DNA from: Tetragenococcus halophilus subsp. halophilus DSM 20339
GTDB lineage: Bacteria > Bacillota > Bacilli > Lactobacillales > Enterococcaceae
Length of the DNA stretch: 64,000 nt
Assembly (NCBI RefSeq): GCF_003841405.1
Contig: NZ_PXYA01000001.1
Coordinates: forward strand, 558,001 to 622,000
Direction of reading: 5' to 3'
The position numbers and the translations under genes were made by a program. Position 1 is the stretch's first letter; every line of letters starts with the position of its first letter. Below are positions 10,709-19,544 of this stretch, one piece after another. The notes under the pieces were generated by a model. That model was given only the letters and a program-made list of their open reading frames with translations, was not told where the DNA came from and searched no databases.

Positions 10709-13700
10709 CTATTTTTCTTCGATTTCAATCAATAAATCGCCTGAAGCAATAGGTTCATCCGCTGCTACATAAACATGTTTTACTTCACCATCAAAGCCAG
10801 CTTCAATAGAAGTTTCCATTTTCATTGCTTCAGTTACCATAAGTGTGTCCCCACGTTTTACGCGGTCCCCACGTTGAACCAAAACATCTAAAACGGTACC
10901 TGACATTGTAGCACCAATATGTTCTTTATTCGTTGGTTCAGCTTTCTTTTTAACAGCTACACTCGTTTTTATAGAGGTGTCTTTTACAACAATTTCACGT
11001 CGTTGACCGTTTAAATTGAAAAAGAGTGTACGATTTCCTTCAATATCTGGTTCTCCAATATCATCTAGTCGAATAATTAAAACTTTCCCTTTTTCAATTG
11101 TTACGGTAATTTTTTCACCTTGACGCATTCCCTTGAAAAAAGTGGGTGTATCTAAAACTTTAATATCTGCATATTGTTCGTAAGCTTTGCGATAAGCGAT
11201 GAAAACATCAGGATACATTAAATAACTTAACACTTCATCTTGATTAGGCGTATAACCGATCAATTCTGCTAGTTCGGCACTTACTTCATTGAAATCTACC
11301 GGTTTTGCAAAAGCACCTGGACGATCCGTATAAGGTTTTCTACTCTTTAAAATAATTTCTTGTAACTTTTTAGGAAAACCACCGACAGGTTGTCCTAAAT
11401 CCCCTTGAAAAAGGGAGATGACCGATTCAGGGAAACTGATGGATTCTCCTTTTTCATAAATGTCTTCTTCTGTTAAATCATTTTGTACCATAAACAAGGC
11501 CATATCTCCTACAACTTTAGAAGAAGGCGTTACTTTCACAATATCTCCAAACATCATATTTACCTTATGATAGACTTCTTTAATCTCATCCCAGCGGTCG
11601 TATAAACCGACCGCTTTTGCTTGTTGTTGTAAGTTGGAATATTGACCGCCTGGCATTTCATGCATATAAACTTCGGTTTGCGGTGCATTCATCCCGCTTT
11701 CAAAGGCTTGATAATATTGACGCACGTCTTCCCAATAATGATTTAATTTTTGCACATTTTCGATCTGAATATGTGGTACACGCTCACTATCATCTAAAGC
11801 ATAGTATAAACTACTCATACTTGGCTGACTGGTACCTCCACTCATTGCACTAACAGCGACATCGACAATATCCACTCCTGCTCTGACAGCTTCAGAGTAA
11901 GTCATGATACCATTACCGCTTGTATCATGCGTGTGCAGATGAATCGGTAGATCGACTGTATCTTTTAATTCACTGATCAAACGATAAGCCGCTTGTGGTT
12001 TCAACAACCCCGCCATATCCTTAATAGCAATAATATGTGCGCCTAGTTGCTCTAAGTTTTGTGCCATATCTTTATAGTACTGTACAGAATATTTTTGTCG
12101 GCTTGGATCATTGATATCTCCCGTATAGCAAATCGCAGCTTCAGCAATTTTGCCGGTATCTCTTACCTCTTGAATACTTTTTTCCATTTGCGGCAACCAA
12201 TTCAAACTATCAAAAATACGGAAAATGTCCATTCCTTGTTTTGCGGCTTCATTGATAAATTCAATGATCACATTATCAGGATAATTAGAATAGCCTACTG
12301 CATTTGAGCCGCGGAATAACATCTGCAGCAAGGTATTCGGCATTTTTTTACGTAAAAGACGTAACCTTTCCCATGGATCTTCAGTTAAGAAACGATAACT
12401 CACGTCAAAAGTGGCACCGCCCCACATCTCACTAGAAAACAGCTGCGGAATTCCTTTTTCTGTTTGTCCAGCGATCCTTGACAAATCGTGTGTACGTACG
12501 CGCGTAGCTAGTAAACTTTGGTGAGCGTCACGGAAAGTTGTATCTGTCAACAAAACATTATTTTGTCGACGCACCCATTGACTCAGTTGGTCTGCTCCTT
12601 GTTGATCTAAAATATTTTTAGCGGTTTGTTCATTCTTTGCATCTATAAGATTTTTCGGCAAACGTGGGGCTTCATAGAAAGGCTTTTCTTGTTTTTCAAT
12701 ACCAGGAAAGCCATTAATCGTAATTTCTCCAATATATTTCATTGTTTTATTTCCGCGATCTCGAGTAAAGGAAAATTCGAATAATTCAGGTGTCTGATCG
12801 ATAAAGGTAGTCGTCATTTCTCCTGAACGAAATTCTGGATGGGAAATAACGTTTTTTAAAAACGCCATGTTTGTTTTTACACCACGAATACGAAATTCTT
12901 GAATACAACGAGCCATTTTGGCAATTGCTTGTTCAAAACTTGCAGCGTGTGTACATACTTTGACCAGCAAAGAATCAAAATAAGGCGTGACAACCGCTCC
13001 AGCATAAGCGTTTCCTACGTCTAGTCTTACCCCAAAACCACCCGGAGAACGATAGGTATCTATTTTTCCAGTATCAGGCATAAAATCGTTCAATGGGTCT
13101 TCTGTTGTGATACGACACTGAATAGCGGCTCCTTTAAATGTCAGATTTTCTTGCTTAGCTAAGCCAATATCTTGATGAAGATCTTTACCTTGAGCAATTA
13201 AAATTTGTGTGGTCACAATATCTACATCAGTGATCATTTCAGTAATTGTATGTTCTACTTGCACACGTGGATTGACTTCAATAAAGTAAAATTTCCCATC
13301 TTCAACTAAAAACTCAACAGTTCCTGCATTTATATAGCTTACATGTTGCATTAGATCAACTGCTGCTGTACAGATTCTCTCACGTAATTTTTTATCAAGC
13401 GAAACACAAGGTGCTACTTCAACAACTTTTTGATGTCTTCTTTGAACGGAGCAATCCCTTTCAAATAGATGAATCACATGCCCATGTTTATCACCTAAGA
13501 TTTGTACCTCAATATGCTTAGGATCAGCGATATATTTTTCCACATAGATCTCATCACTTCCAAAAGCGGCTTTCGCTTCGCTTTTTGCACGCGCAAAACC
13601 TTCACGGGCTTCTTTTTCATCATGAGCTACACGCATACCACGACCGCCGCCGCCTAAAGCAGCTTTAATCATAATAGGATAGCCATTTTCTTTAGCAAAA

Positions 13701-14137
13701 GTAACAACTTCTTCTTCACCAGAAACAGGTCCATCTGAACCCGGTATCGCTTGAATTCCTGCAGCAACCGCTGCTTGTTTGGCCTTAATTTTATCACCAA
13801 AAATATCTAAATGATGAGAGGACGGACCGATAAAAGTGATACCCTCTTCTTCACAACGAGTAACAAATTCTAAGTTCTCAGATAAAAATCCATAGCCAGG
13901 GTGGATCGCCTGAGCCCCTGATTCTTTAGCAATACGAATAATATCTTCAATGTCCAGATAAGCATCTATCGGCTTTTTACCTTCGCCTACTAAGTAAGCT
14001 TCATCCGCTTTAAAACGATGAACCGAATATTCGTCTTCTTTTGCATAAATCGCTACTGTTTGTATATTTAATTCGACACACGCACGAAAAACACGTGTTG
14101 CAATTTCTCCTCTATTAGCTACAAGAATTTTATCCAT
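10709..14137 (-). CDS. pyc: Pyruvate carboxylase
   Basis: 1142 residues, full length. The biotin carboxylase domain is about 1-450, with the Gly-rich loop KAALGGGGRGMR near 158-169 and the EVNPRVQVEHTITE active-site stretch. The carboxyltransferase domain is about 520-800, with TTFRDAHQSLLATR and metal ligands in LHTHDTSG. The biotinyl domain ends with EAMKMETS, the biotinylated Lys being about 1106. It converts pyruvate, bicarbonate and ATP to oxaloacetate, feeding aspartate and lysine. It follows ftsW, as in Bacillus, but a terminator separates them. It is a useful taxonomic marker, since not all enterococci carry it. Confidence 0.98.
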   Translation of the reverse strand: MDKILVANRGEIATRVFRACVELNIQTVAIYAKEDEYSVHRFKADEAYLVGEGKKPIDAYLDIEDIIRIAKESGAQAIHPGYGFLSENLEFVTRCEEEGITFIGPSSHHLDIFGDKIKAKQAAVAAGIQAIPGSDGPVSGEEEVVTFAKENGYPIMIKAALGGGGRGMRVAHDEKEAREGFARAKSEAKAAFGSDEIYVEKYIADPKHIEVQILGDKHGHVIHLFERDCSVQRRHQKVVEVAPCVSLDKKLRERICTAAVDLMQHVSYINAGTVEFLVEDGKFYFIEVNPRVQVEHTITEMITDVDIVTTQILIAQGKDLHQDIGLAKQENLTFKGAAIQCRITTEDPLNDFMPDTGKIDTYRSPGGFGVRLDVGNAYAGAVVTPYFDSLLVKVCTHAASFEQAIAKMARCIQEFRIRGVKTNMAFLKNVISHPEFRSGEMTTTFIDQTPELFEFSFTRDRGNKTMKYIGEITINGFPGIEKQEKPFYEAPRLPKNLIDAKNEQTAKNILDQQGADQLSQWVRRQNNVLLTDTTFRDAHQSLLATRVRTHDLSRIAGQTEKGIPQLFSSEMWGGATFDVSYRFLTEDPWERLRLLRKKMPNTLLQMLFRGSNAVGYSNYPDNVIIEFINEAAKQGMDIFRIFDSLNWLPQMEKSIQEVRDTGKIAEAAICYTGDINDPSRQKYSVQYYKDMAQNLEQLGAHIIAIKDMAGLLKPQAAYRLISELKDTVDLPIHLHTHDTSGNGIMTYSEAVRAGVDIVDVAVSAMSGGTSQPSMSSLYYALDDSERVPHIQIENVQKLNHYWEDVRQYYQAFESGMNAPQTEVYMHEMPGGQYSNLQQQAKAVGLYDRWDEIKEVYHKVNMMFGDIVKVTPSSKVVGDMALFMVQNDLTEEDIYEKGESISFPESVISLFQGDLGQPVGGFPKKLQEIILKSRKPYTDRPGAFAKPVDFNEVSAELAELIGYTPNQDEVLSYLMYPDVFIAYRKAYEQYADIKVLDTPTFFKGMRQGEKITVTIEKGKVLIIRLDDIGEPDIEGNRTLFFNLNGQRREIVVKDTSIKTSVAVKKKAEPTNKEHIGATMSGTVLDVLVQRGDRVKRGDTLMVTEAMKMETSIEAGFDGEVKHVYVAADEPIASGDLLIEIEEK

Positions 14138-14168
14138 CCAACCACTCCTTAAAATTTTTTATGGAAAA

Positions 14169-14200
14169 GCTGAAAAATAAGACAATACTTATTTTTCAGC
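14169..14200 (-). terminator. Intrinsic terminator overlapping the end of ftsW
   Basis: A 13-bp inverted repeat, GCTGAAAAATAAG / CTTATTTTTCAGC, with a 6-base loop. The upstream arm includes the last ftsW codons and its stop (14189). The T-tract after it is weak (CTTTTCC), so some read-through into pyc is possible. Confidence 0.55.
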
Positions 14201-15370
14201 CTCTTTTTGCTCTATTTCATTCAACATTGCTTTTTTCTTCTCATCAGCACTAATATTTAAGGCAAAGCCAACACAAACCGAAAACATAATTAAACTCGAT
14301 CCGCCTTGACTAATAAAAGGAAACGTAATTCCACTTAAAGGAATGACACCTGTAATGCCTCCCAAATTAATAAAAATGGAAATTAAAAATAACGCGCCGA
14401 TGCCGATACACATAATAGAATTAAAAGGATCTTTTGAACGAATGCCGATTAATAAAATACGTGCGATCATATAAAATAAAATACCTAAAATGAGAATTGC
14501 TATAATTAAGCCTAGTTCTTCTACCACTATAGCAAAAGCATAGTCAGTATGAGCAAATTGTAAAAAACCTTTTTTTTGAATACTGTTTCCTAAGCCTCTG
14601 CCAAACAATCCACCATTAAACAAAGCATAGTAACCATGAATCATTTGATAACCATCGCCATACTCGTCGATAAAAGGATTGCGGAATACAGCAAATCTGG
14701 AAAGTACATAATCAGGTAAAAAATACTTACCAATCGTATTGACGCCAAATATCGCCAAAATACTTCCGAAAATACCGATCAAGCCTGTATAAAGTGTGTA
14801 AACGTAATTAACACCGCTTGCCAGTAGCATGACAATAATAAGTAAAACAATAATAGCTGCGTTTCCGAAGTCTGGATAAAACATCAAAATCAAAGTTGGA
14901 ATGAACGCAGCAATTAATGAACCCCTGATACTATATAGAAAATGATGCTGAACTTGGCTTTGTTGTTGCGCTAAAATCGTAGCTAAAAACCATATGATAA
15001 CGATCTTTAAAAATTCCGCCGGTTGAATCGTCCCCATTCCAGGAATCTGTATCCAGCCGTATGCCCCATTTACTGGACTAAATACAAAAGCAACTAATAA
15101 CAAAACAATAACAGAGAGTAAGGCGACTGCAACCGTCTTTTTATTTTTTAAAACATTTGTTTTCAGTTTATAAATAAAAGCAATCAGAAATAAACTGATA
15201 AGCCAAAATGTTAACTGAAAAAGTGCTTGACGGCCAGGATTTTGACCATTTTCTAATAATACATAAGAAGTCGTACTATAGACCATCATCAAGCCAATAA
15301 CATTCAAAATTAAATAAGGGATCAGGATTCCCCAATCTAAAAAACGTCTTTTTTTTATTTTTTCAGGCAA
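14189..15370 (-). CDS. ftsW: FtsW/RodA/SpoVE family peptidoglycan polymerase
   Basis: 393 residues with about ten membrane helices and the SEDS-family closing motif GVIPLSGITFPFISQGGSSLIMF near 340-365. SEDS proteins polymerise lipid II into glycan strands together with a class B penicillin-binding protein. FtsW acts at the septum, RodA in the side wall. The position between ylaN and pyc matches the ftsW locus of Bacillus and relatives, so FtsW is preferred. A basic tail (SADEKKKAMLNEIEQKEAEK) is cytoplasmic. Confidence 0.9.
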   Translation of the reverse strand: MPEKIKKRRFLDWGILIPYLILNVIGLMMVYSTTSYVLLENGQNPGRQALFQLTFWLISLFLIAFIYKLKTNVLKNKKTVAVALLSVIVLLLVAFVFSPVNGAYGWIQIPGMGTIQPAEFLKIVIIWFLATILAQQQSQVQHHFLYSIRGSLIAAFIPTLILMFYPDFGNAAIIVLLIIVMLLASGVNYVYTLYTGLIGIFGSILAIFGVNTIGKYFLPDYVLSRFAVFRNPFIDEYGDGYQMIHGYYALFNGGLFGRGLGNSIQKKGFLQFAHTDYAFAIVVEELGLIIAILILGILFYMIARILLIGIRSKDPFNSIMCIGIGALFLISIFINLGGITGVIPLSGITFPFISQGGSSLIMFSVCVGFALNISADEKKKAMLNEIEQKEAEK

Positions 15371-15373
15371 GTG

Positions 15374-15673
15374 CTATACCTCCTTGCCATTTTCAATAGC
15401 TTTGTTTTTTTCATATATTTCATTGTATAATTGATTTAAATCATGCTCGAGATCACTAAGCAACTGCTGCCCTTCTTCTTCTGAAATAACTCCTAGGCGC
15501 ACTGAAAAAGATACTTGCCTATACAAACCATACATTTGTGTATCAACAACTTCTTCAAATGCTTTGCACTGAGAAATACAAAATTGGTTTTGCTGATTTT
15601 TAATTAACATTTTGATACGATCAGCCTCTTGATAAAGCAAATCTAATGCTAATTCCGGAGAAATAGATTCCAT
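15374..15673 (-). CDS. ylaN: YlaN family protein (UPF0358)
   Basis: 99 residues, almost entirely helical, in the YlaN (DUF1507) family, ending three bases before ftsW. YlaN is conserved and often required for growth in Firmicutes; published work links it to iron homeostasis through Fur. The conserved ylaN-ftsW pairing supports the call. It has an extended -10 promoter just upstream. Confidence 0.88.
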   Translation of the reverse strand: MESISPELALDLLYQEADRIKMLIKNQQNQFCISQCKAFEEVVDTQMYGLYRQVSFSVRLGVISEEEGQQLLSDLEHDLNQLYNEIYEKNKAIENGKEV

Positions 15674-15702
15674 TATATTCCCTCCTATTCTTACGTTTTA
15701 CT

Positions 15703-15711
15703 ATTATAGCA
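15703..15711 (-). promoter_or_regulatory. Extended -10 promoter element for ylaN-ftsW
   Basis: TGCTATAAT on the minus strand, 30 bases before the ylaN start; no good -35 is visible, which is acceptable with a TGn extended -10. Confidence 0.5.
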
Positions 15712-15933
15712 CAAACTTTATCTAAATTGGGCAGTTGGTTCTAGCATTTCATAATAAATTAAATAATTTATTTAAAAGTTTATCAGAAGAAGCATTACAA
15801 GGAAATAGAGAATTAGTAAGATTTTACCTACTTATTTCACACTACTCTTTGAGTAGTTCTGAATAAGAACACTGTTTATACAATAAAATGTTCTTATTAA
15901 AATTTAGATACATCTTTTTTATGAATTCTTCAT
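15712..15933. other. AT-rich intergenic region with two inverted repeats
   Basis: No gene is visible. It holds a perfect small hairpin ACTACTC-TTT-GAGTAGT (15841-15857) and a 10-bp inverted repeat AATAAGAACA / TGTTCTTATT (15862-15871 and 15889-15898). Their role is unknown. They lie upstream of ylaN and downstream of the typA terminator. Confidence 0.4.
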
Positions 15934-15965
15934 AAAAAAACCAGAGCCTCAATAAAAGGCTCTGG
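15934..15965 (-). terminator. Intrinsic terminator after typA
   Basis: GC-rich stem CCAGAGCC / GGCTCTGG with a 9-base loop, followed on the minus strand by seven T residues, just beyond the typA stop. Confidence 0.85.
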
Positions 15966-15978
15966 AATTTTTTTACTT

Positions 15979-17811
15979 TTAAGCTTTCTTTTGTTTTTTA
16001 GAAGCTTTTGCTCGTTCATTCGTATTTAAGATTTGTTTACGTAACCGAATATTTTCTGGCGTTATTTCACAATATTCATCTTCATTAATGAACTCAATAG
16101 ATTCTTCTAAAGTCAAGATGCGTGGTTTCTTGATGGTAGAAGTTTGGTCTTTGTTAGCCGAACGAACGTTAGTCATTTGCTTACCCTTGGTAATATTTAC
16201 AGACAAATCATTTTCCCGTGAATTTTCACCAACAATCATTCCTTCATAGACTTCAGTGTTAGGCTCTACAAAAATCTCGCCACGTTCTTCAAGATTCATA
16301 ATAGAATAAGCAGTAGCCTTACCCGCATCGATAGAAACTAATGTTCCATGATTTCTACCAGCAAGTTGCGCATTAAGCATTGGCAAATATTGATCAAAAG
16401 TATGGTGCATAATGCCATAACCACGTGTCATGGATAAGAATTCATTGTTATAACCAATTAAACCACGTGATGGCACTTGAAAGATCAACCGTACTTGCCC
16501 ATTTCCGCCGTTGATCATATCTTGCATTTCACCTTTACGCAAGCCCAATGATTCAATAACAGATCCCATGTATTCTTCTGGGGTATCAATTTGCACACTT
16601 TCAAATGGTTCGCATTTCACACCATCAATTTCTTGTTCAATAACTTCCGGACGAGAAACTTGAAGTTCATAGCCTTCTCTACGTAAGTTTTCAATCAAGA
16701 TAGATAAATGAAGTTCACCACGTCCAGAAACTGTCCAAGATTCTGGTGTTAAAGGCTCCACTCGTAATGAAACGTCAGTCTGTAATTCTAGCATTAAACG
16801 TTCTTCAAGTTTACGTGCTGTAATATACTTACCTTCTTTACCTGCAAACGGTGAATTATTAACTAAAAATGTCATTTGCAGCGTAGGCTCGTCAATACGT
16901 AAAATGGGTAATGCATCTTGGTGATCAGAAGGTGTTACAGTTTCACCAACGAAAATATCTCCCATACCAGCAACTGCTATTAAGTCTCCTGCTTTAGCTT
17001 CTTGAATTTCTTGTCTTTGCAAGCCAAAATAGCCGAACAGCTGACTTACACGGAATTTTTTAACAGTGCCATCCAGTTTGATCAAAGCTACCTGATCGCC
17101 AACTTTGATTTTCCCGCGAAAGACACGACCAATACCAATACGACCTACATAGTCATTGTAATCTAATAAGGAAACTTGGAATTGTAAAGGTTCATCGCTG
17201 TTATCAACAGGTTCTGGAATATGATCAATAATCGTATCAAATATCGGCGCCATTGTTGCTTTTTGCTCACTAGGATCTTCTGAAAGACTTGAAGTACCAT
17301 TGATAGCCGAAGAATAGATTACCGGAAAATCTAATTGGTCATCATCAGCACCTAATTCGATAAACAATTCTAACACTTGATCTACAACAAACTGTGGTCG
17401 AGCTGCCGGTTTATCAATTTTATTAACAACCACAATGGGCGTTACATTTTGATCTAATGCTTTTTTCAAAACGAAACGAGTTTGTGGCATAGTCCCTTCA
17501 TAAGCATCAACTAGCAAAACCACACCATCAACCATTTTCATAATACGTTCGACCTCACCCCCGAAGTCTGCGTGGCCAGGCGTATCTAAAATATTTATAC
17601 GTGTATTGCGATATTGTACGGCAGTATTTTTAGATAAGATAGTAATACCACGTTCTTTTTCAAGGTCGTTGCTATCCATAGCTCTTTCTTGTAGGTCTGT
17701 TCTTCCTTCTAATGTTTCAGATTGTTTTAATAGTTCATCAACTAATGTTGTTTTTCCGTGGTCAACGTGGGCAATAATTGCTACGTTACGGATTGTATCT
17801 CTATATTTCAA
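15979..17811 (-). CDS. typA: Translational GTPase TypA/BipA
   Basis: 610 residues with the GTPase G1 motif AHVDHGKT (14-21), G3 DTPGHADF and G4 NKIDKPAARP, then EF-G-like domains II, III and V and the BipA-specific C-terminal domain (RGYGIMHHTFDQYLP and the SANKDQTSTIKKPRILTLEESIEFINEDEYCEITPE stretch). It binds ribosomes and is associated with stress and cold adaptation and 50S assembly. It follows UPF0223-suhB on the same strand, the order known from Firmicutes, with a 164-bp gap that may hold its own promoter. Confidence 0.97.
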   Translation of the reverse strand: MKYRDTIRNVAIIAHVDHGKTTLVDELLKQSETLEGRTDLQERAMDSNDLEKERGITILSKNTAVQYRNTRINILDTPGHADFGGEVERIMKMVDGVVLLVDAYEGTMPQTRFVLKKALDQNVTPIVVVNKIDKPAARPQFVVDQVLELFIELGADDDQLDFPVIYSSAINGTSSLSEDPSEQKATMAPIFDTIIDHIPEPVDNSDEPLQFQVSLLDYNDYVGRIGIGRVFRGKIKVGDQVALIKLDGTVKKFRVSQLFGYFGLQRQEIQEAKAGDLIAVAGMGDIFVGETVTPSDHQDALPILRIDEPTLQMTFLVNNSPFAGKEGKYITARKLEERLMLELQTDVSLRVEPLTPESWTVSGRGELHLSILIENLRREGYELQVSRPEVIEQEIDGVKCEPFESVQIDTPEEYMGSVIESLGLRKGEMQDMINGGNGQVRLIFQVPSRGLIGYNNEFLSMTRGYGIMHHTFDQYLPMLNAQLAGRNHGTLVSIDAGKATAYSIMNLEERGEIFVEPNTEVYEGMIVGENSRENDLSVNITKGKQMTNVRSANKDQTSTIKKPRILTLEESIEFINEDEYCEITPENIRLRKQILNTNERAKASKKQKKA

Positions 17812-17975
17812 TATTCATTTGCTCCTTTAAAAACTAACCAGATTATCCATCAAATTAAATGATAATAAAACTTATGTCTACTTTTAGCGCGTATATTTCT
17901 CCCGACAAATCATTATATCAAAAAATCTTTCTGAAAACTAGTGAAAACATTTCAAATATGAAATTTTCTTAATAA

Positions 17976-18761
17976 CTAGCTATTTTCAGTTTCACTCTGT
18001 TCAACTAGAGCTCTCATTTCTTTATAAGCCGAAGGCGTTCCCGCCATAAAAAGTTCCCTTCCAGCAAATTTTAAAGGATTCCCATTAATATCGGAAACTT
18101 CCATGCCTAGTGCTTCTAACATGATACTTCCTGCTGCATAATCCCAAGGCGCTAAACTTGAAACATAAGCATTTCGTTCTCCTTCAATTAAACCGATTAA
18201 TTCTAAGCCGGCACATCCGGACATCCGGACACCCATGGACCGTTCAGCCATAATTTGCGCATTATAAGCGTTTTTACGATACATACTCGAATTCATGCCT
18301 ACTAAACCATCTTTTAAAGACAAATCTTTTGGTACTGTTAGATTTTCTTCATTGATGAAAACCCCAATTTCTCTGCCGCCCCATAAAAGATGATCTTGCA
18401 TGACATTATAAATAAAGCCTAATTTTCCTTTCCCTTCTTCATAGACACCAATCATAATACAAAAATTTTCTTTTTCTAATACAAAATTTAACGTACCATC
18501 AATCGGATCAATAACAAAAACACGCCCAGAAAAGTCAGTAAGACGATCACGACCGTCTTCTTCTGCCAAAATCTTGGCTTCTGGGTCAAAATTATTGATT
18601 TGTTCGACTAAAAAATCTTGCACTTTTTTATCAACACTAGTAACTAAGTCTTTACGACCTTCTTTTGTATCGATTGTCATGTCATTTTTAGCGATTTCTT
18701 CTTTGACCAAATCTGCTGCTTCTTTTATCCAATTTTTTATTTCATTAATCATAATCTGCAT
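17976..18761 (-). CDS. suhB: Inositol monophosphatase family protein
   Basis: 261 residues with the Mg2+-dependent phosphatase signatures ILAEEDGRD, VIDPIDGTLNF (second metal site) and APWDYAAGSIMLEALG. Such enzymes dephosphorylate inositol-phosphate, NADP-like or 3'-phosphoadenosine substrates; the true substrate here is not determined by sequence. ATG 18761 is preceded by AAGGA at 8 bases. It begins just after the UPF0223 stop, so the two are one unit. Confidence 0.88.
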   Translation of the reverse strand: MQIMINEIKNWIKEAADLVKEEIAKNDMTIDTKEGRKDLVTSVDKKVQDFLVEQINNFDPEAKILAEEDGRDRLTDFSGRVFVIDPIDGTLNFVLEKENFCIMIGVYEEGKGKLGFIYNVMQDHLLWGGREIGVFINEENLTVPKDLSLKDGLVGMNSSMYRKNAYNAQIMAERSMGVRMSGCAGLELIGLIEGERNAYVSSLAPWDYAAGSIMLEALGMEVSDINGNPLKFAGRELFMAGTPSAYKEMRALVEQSETENS

Positions 18762-18766
18762 CTAAT

Positions 18767-19042
18767 TCATCCTTTCATTTTTAATTTCTTGTCAGGATGC
18801 GCTTTGGCTTCTTGGACTGTTTTATATAATGAGTATCCCGATAGTTTTTCAAACGCTCGACCTAATCTTCTTTCTTCCCCTAGACTCTTAACAACTGTTT
18901 TAAAACCATTATAAGCTTCGAGGAATTTCTCAGCAGAAATCCCCTTTTCGTAACTATCTTCTAGGGCTTGCCATAAATTCATAACTAAGACCATTTCTTC
19001 TGTTGACCATTCCGTATCTAATGGATATTGATAATCTTGCAT
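18767..19042 (-). CDS. UPF0223 family protein (YktA-like)
   Basis: 91 residues, helical, starting MQDYQYPLDTEWSTEEMVLVMNLWQALEDSYEKGI and containing VKSLGEERRLGRAFEKLSGYSLYKTVQ, the UPF0223 pattern. The function is unknown. It is linked to suhB as in Bacillus. A candidate promoter (TTGTTC, 17 bases, TACACT) lies between 19079 and 19107 on the minus strand. Confidence 0.85.
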   Translation of the reverse strand: MQDYQYPLDTEWSTEEMVLVMNLWQALEDSYEKGISAEKFLEAYNGFKTVVKSLGEERRLGRAFEKLSGYSLYKTVQEAKAHPDKKLKMKG

Positions 19043-19178
19043 ATTTTCACCTATTTTCTTTTATCTCATAATTCTAGTGTACCAATAACTAAAAAAATGA
19101 ACAACTCTCATGCAAACAGTTTGTAAGCAATTTTCATAAAATAAATGACCACTTATTAGTACTATAAAATTTATACAC

Positions 19179-19207
19179 TTTACTTTTCGAACGTTTGTTC
19201 GTATAAT
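19179..19207 (+). promoter_or_regulatory. Plus-strand promoter containing a LexA (SOS) box
   Basis: -35 TTTACT (19179-19184), a 17-base spacer, and -10 TATAAT (19202-19207). The spacer contains CGAACGTTTGTTCG (19188-19201), an exact match to the Gram-positive LexA/DinR consensus CGAAC-N4-GTTCG. LexA bound there would block the promoter, so the small gene at 19260 should be DNA-damage inducible. The box is also about 146 bp upstream of the divergent UPF0223 gene. Confidence 0.8.
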
Positions 19208-19259
19208 GGTTATAAGATGACAATTTGAACAAACTTGGTTTATCAAGGAGTGAGTAGAG

Positions 19260-19490
19260 TTGATAACAATAAAAGGTAAAGTAACAAAGATTAAAGTCAT
19301 TAAACTTAGCACTCGTCCTCTTATACATTTTAAGGTCAATAATATTAGTTGTCTTATCGCTAGTCATTCGTTGAATTTTTTATACGAAGTTAGAGAAGAT
19401 AATAATATAGTTATTGCTGGCAATTACAACAATAAAAATCAATTTGTGGTGAAAAAATATTGTGTAGTGGATAAAGTGATGAAGATTTAA
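19260..19490 (+). CDS. Small protein of unknown function, predicted SOS-regulated
   Basis: 76 residues starting at TTG behind AAGGAG with 9-base spacing. The sequence alternates short beta-prone stretches (ITIKGKVTKIKVIKL, LIHFKVNNISCLIA, NIVIAGNYN, QFVVKKYCVV) and is basic, which suggests a small OB-like beta barrel. That is an inference; no family was recognised. The gene has its own promoter with a perfect LexA box and its own terminator, and is transcribed against the surrounding minus-strand genes. The complete promoter, ribosome-binding site and terminator make it a convincing gene despite its size. Confidence 0.75.
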   Translation: MITIKGKVTKIKVIKLSTRPLIHFKVNNISCLIASHSLNFLYEVREDNNIVIAGNYNNKNQFVVKKYCVVDKVMKI

Positions 19491-19499
19491 AATGAAAAA

Positions 19500-19539
19500 A
19501 ATAAGCCTTGTTAGACGTTCCCATCTAACAAGGTTTATT
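19500..19539. terminator. Bidirectional terminator between the small SOS gene and lpdA
   Basis: Perfect 10-bp stem CCTTGTTAGA / TCTAACAAGG with an 8-base loop, flanked by AATAA/TTATT pairs. It can serve the plus-strand small gene and the minus-strand pdh operon, whose last gene stops at 19545. Confidence 0.85.
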
Positions 19540-19544
19540 AATTT

